DNA of 64,000 nt from assembly GCF_003602095.1 (NCBI RefSeq), contig NZ_RAHH01000012.1, forward strand, positions 1 to 64,000, given 5' to 3'. Every line of letters starts with the position of its first letter. Position 1 is the stretch's first letter. This document shows, piece after piece, positions 63,267 through 64,000 of the stretch. Below the pieces are notes generated by a model. That model saw only the letters and a program-made list of their open reading frames with translations. It made no database searches and was not told where the DNA came from. Source of the DNA: Rahnella woolbedingensis. GTDB taxonomy: Bacteria > Pseudomonadota > Gammaproteobacteria > Enterobacterales > Enterobacteriaceae. Position numbers and translations under genes: made by a program.

Positions 63267-64000
63267 TCAGGCAGCGTCAGGGGCAGAATCAAGGTCTGGT
63301 GTCCGCAACATGGCGAGCCCCAGCGCTTTTTCTTCGGTGGCTTCGTCATGGGACAGTTCGCCGGAAATTGCGCCTTCGCGCATCACCACAATTCTGTCTG
63401 CCAGACCCAGCACTTCCGGTAAATCACTGGACGCAAACAGCACGGCAATGCCCTGTTTCGCCAGTGAATAAATCACGTTGTAGATTTCATGTTTGGCACC
63501 TACGTCAATTCCGCGCGTCGGTTCATCGAGCAAAATGACTTTCATGTCTTCCGATAACCAGCGACCCAAAATGGCCTTTTGCTGATTACCGCCGGAAAGG
63601 TTCATGATCAGTTGCTGATCGCCCGGCGTTTTGATATTCAGCGCCTCGATGTGCTTGCGGGCATTTTTCGCTTCCCAGTCGTTGTTGATCAGGCACCCCG
63701 CTATCACTGTTTTGCGGCGGGCGCTGATGTTGATGTTGTCACGCACCGAGTGAACCGGAATGATGCCGTCAGCTTTGCGGTCTTCCGGACACAGCATAAT
63801 GCCCTGGCGGATCGCGTCCGCCGGTTTGCGGATATTCATCACTTTGCCGTCGAGCCGCAGTGTGCCGCCGGTAATGCGCGTGCCGCCGAATAATCCCTTC
63901 ATCAGCTCACTGCGACCGGCCCCCACCAGCCCGAACAGACCGACAATTTCGCCCTGACGGACACTCAGACTGATCGGCGTTTTCACCCCCGGCGCTTTCA
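63267..64000 (-). CDS. araG: L-arabinose ABC transporter ATP-binding protein AraG (3' part, cut by the window end)
   Basis: The C-terminal half of a double-ATPase sugar importer subunit; the frame is open through the window end, so the N-terminal half lies beyond 64000. The second nucleotide domain shows a Walker A-like [16 protein letters not shown], signature [16 protein letters not shown], Walker [13 protein letters not shown] and a terminal [31 protein letters not shown] precedes it. It ends 18 bp before araH on the same strand. Confidence 0.92.
   Translation of the reverse strand, partial: KAPGVKTPISLSVRQGEIVGLFGLVGAGRSELMKGLFGGTRITGGTLRLDGKVMNIRKPADAIRQGIMLCPEDRKADGIIPVHSVRDNINISARRKTVIAGCLINNDWEAKNARKHIEALNIKTPGDQQLIMNLSGGNQQKAILGRWLSEDMKVILLDEPTRGIDVGAKHEIYNVIYSLAKQGIAVLFASSDLPEVLGLADRIVVMREGAISGELSHDEATEEKALGLAMLRTPDLDSAPDAA

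Overview
This window looks like the replication terminus of an Enterobacterales chromosome, most like Yersiniaceae (Rahnella/Serratia-type). That placement is inferred from gene content and order; no database search was run. Position 83-110 matches the E. coli XerCD site dif at 27 of 28 bases as recalled. Three perfect matS (MatP) sites, at 12819, 35215 and 51034, also place the window in the Ter macrodomain. No tRNA, rRNA, CRISPR array, transposase or prophage gene was seen.

Layout. 1-8 kb: dif, a cupin protein, the lytic transglycosylase emtA, a GlxA-type AraC regulator, a type I GAPDH, an orphan arabinose/fucose-isomerase-like enzyme, a VOC protein, a MarR regulator, a beta-hydroxyacid dehydrogenase and a small membrane protein. 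8-12 kb: iron uptake, with a TonB receptor convergent with a frameshifted siderophore-binding protein; each has a Fur-box candidate. 12-15 kb: yjbD, then a thiol dioxygenase and a four-domain sulfurtransferase, with a divergent LysR gene. 15-23 kb: malI-malXY-add-yfeH-ydgJ, with two MalI operators. 23-44 kb: histidine utilisation. hutFD, a NitT/TauT-type ABC importer and hutHU lie on the minus strand; hutC, hutI and hutG lie on the plus strand. Further left, an operon of a second NitT/TauT importer, a HisD-like dehydrogenase and a kinase-like protein also carries a HutC-type box. Between them lies an aminotransferase / FMN hydroxyacid dehydrogenase / HcxA-like dehydrogenase operon. 45-58 kb: cellulose synthesis (bcsRQABC and divergent bcsEFG) without bcsZ. 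58-64 kb: a UxuR-like regulator, uxuA, araC, araH and the 3' part of araG.

Two signals stand out. First, five near-identical HutC-type operators (core TTGTCTATACA) tie the 23-28 kb importer operon to the hut regulon. This suggests a peripheral route that feeds histidine-like or related compounds into, or alongside, histidine catabolism. Second, four large composite intergenic repeats (R1-R4, about 0.5-0.6 kb each) lie only at convergent gene ends. Each is a pair of inverted, non-identical arms. Arm hairpins sit at matching positions but have different stem sequences that still pair, which is compensatory covariation. They flank the 29-44 kb, bcs and uxu blocks and may be an undescribed structured repeat family.

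Start codons were chosen from visible Shine-Dalgarno sequences and family N-termini, so several differ from the longest open frame.
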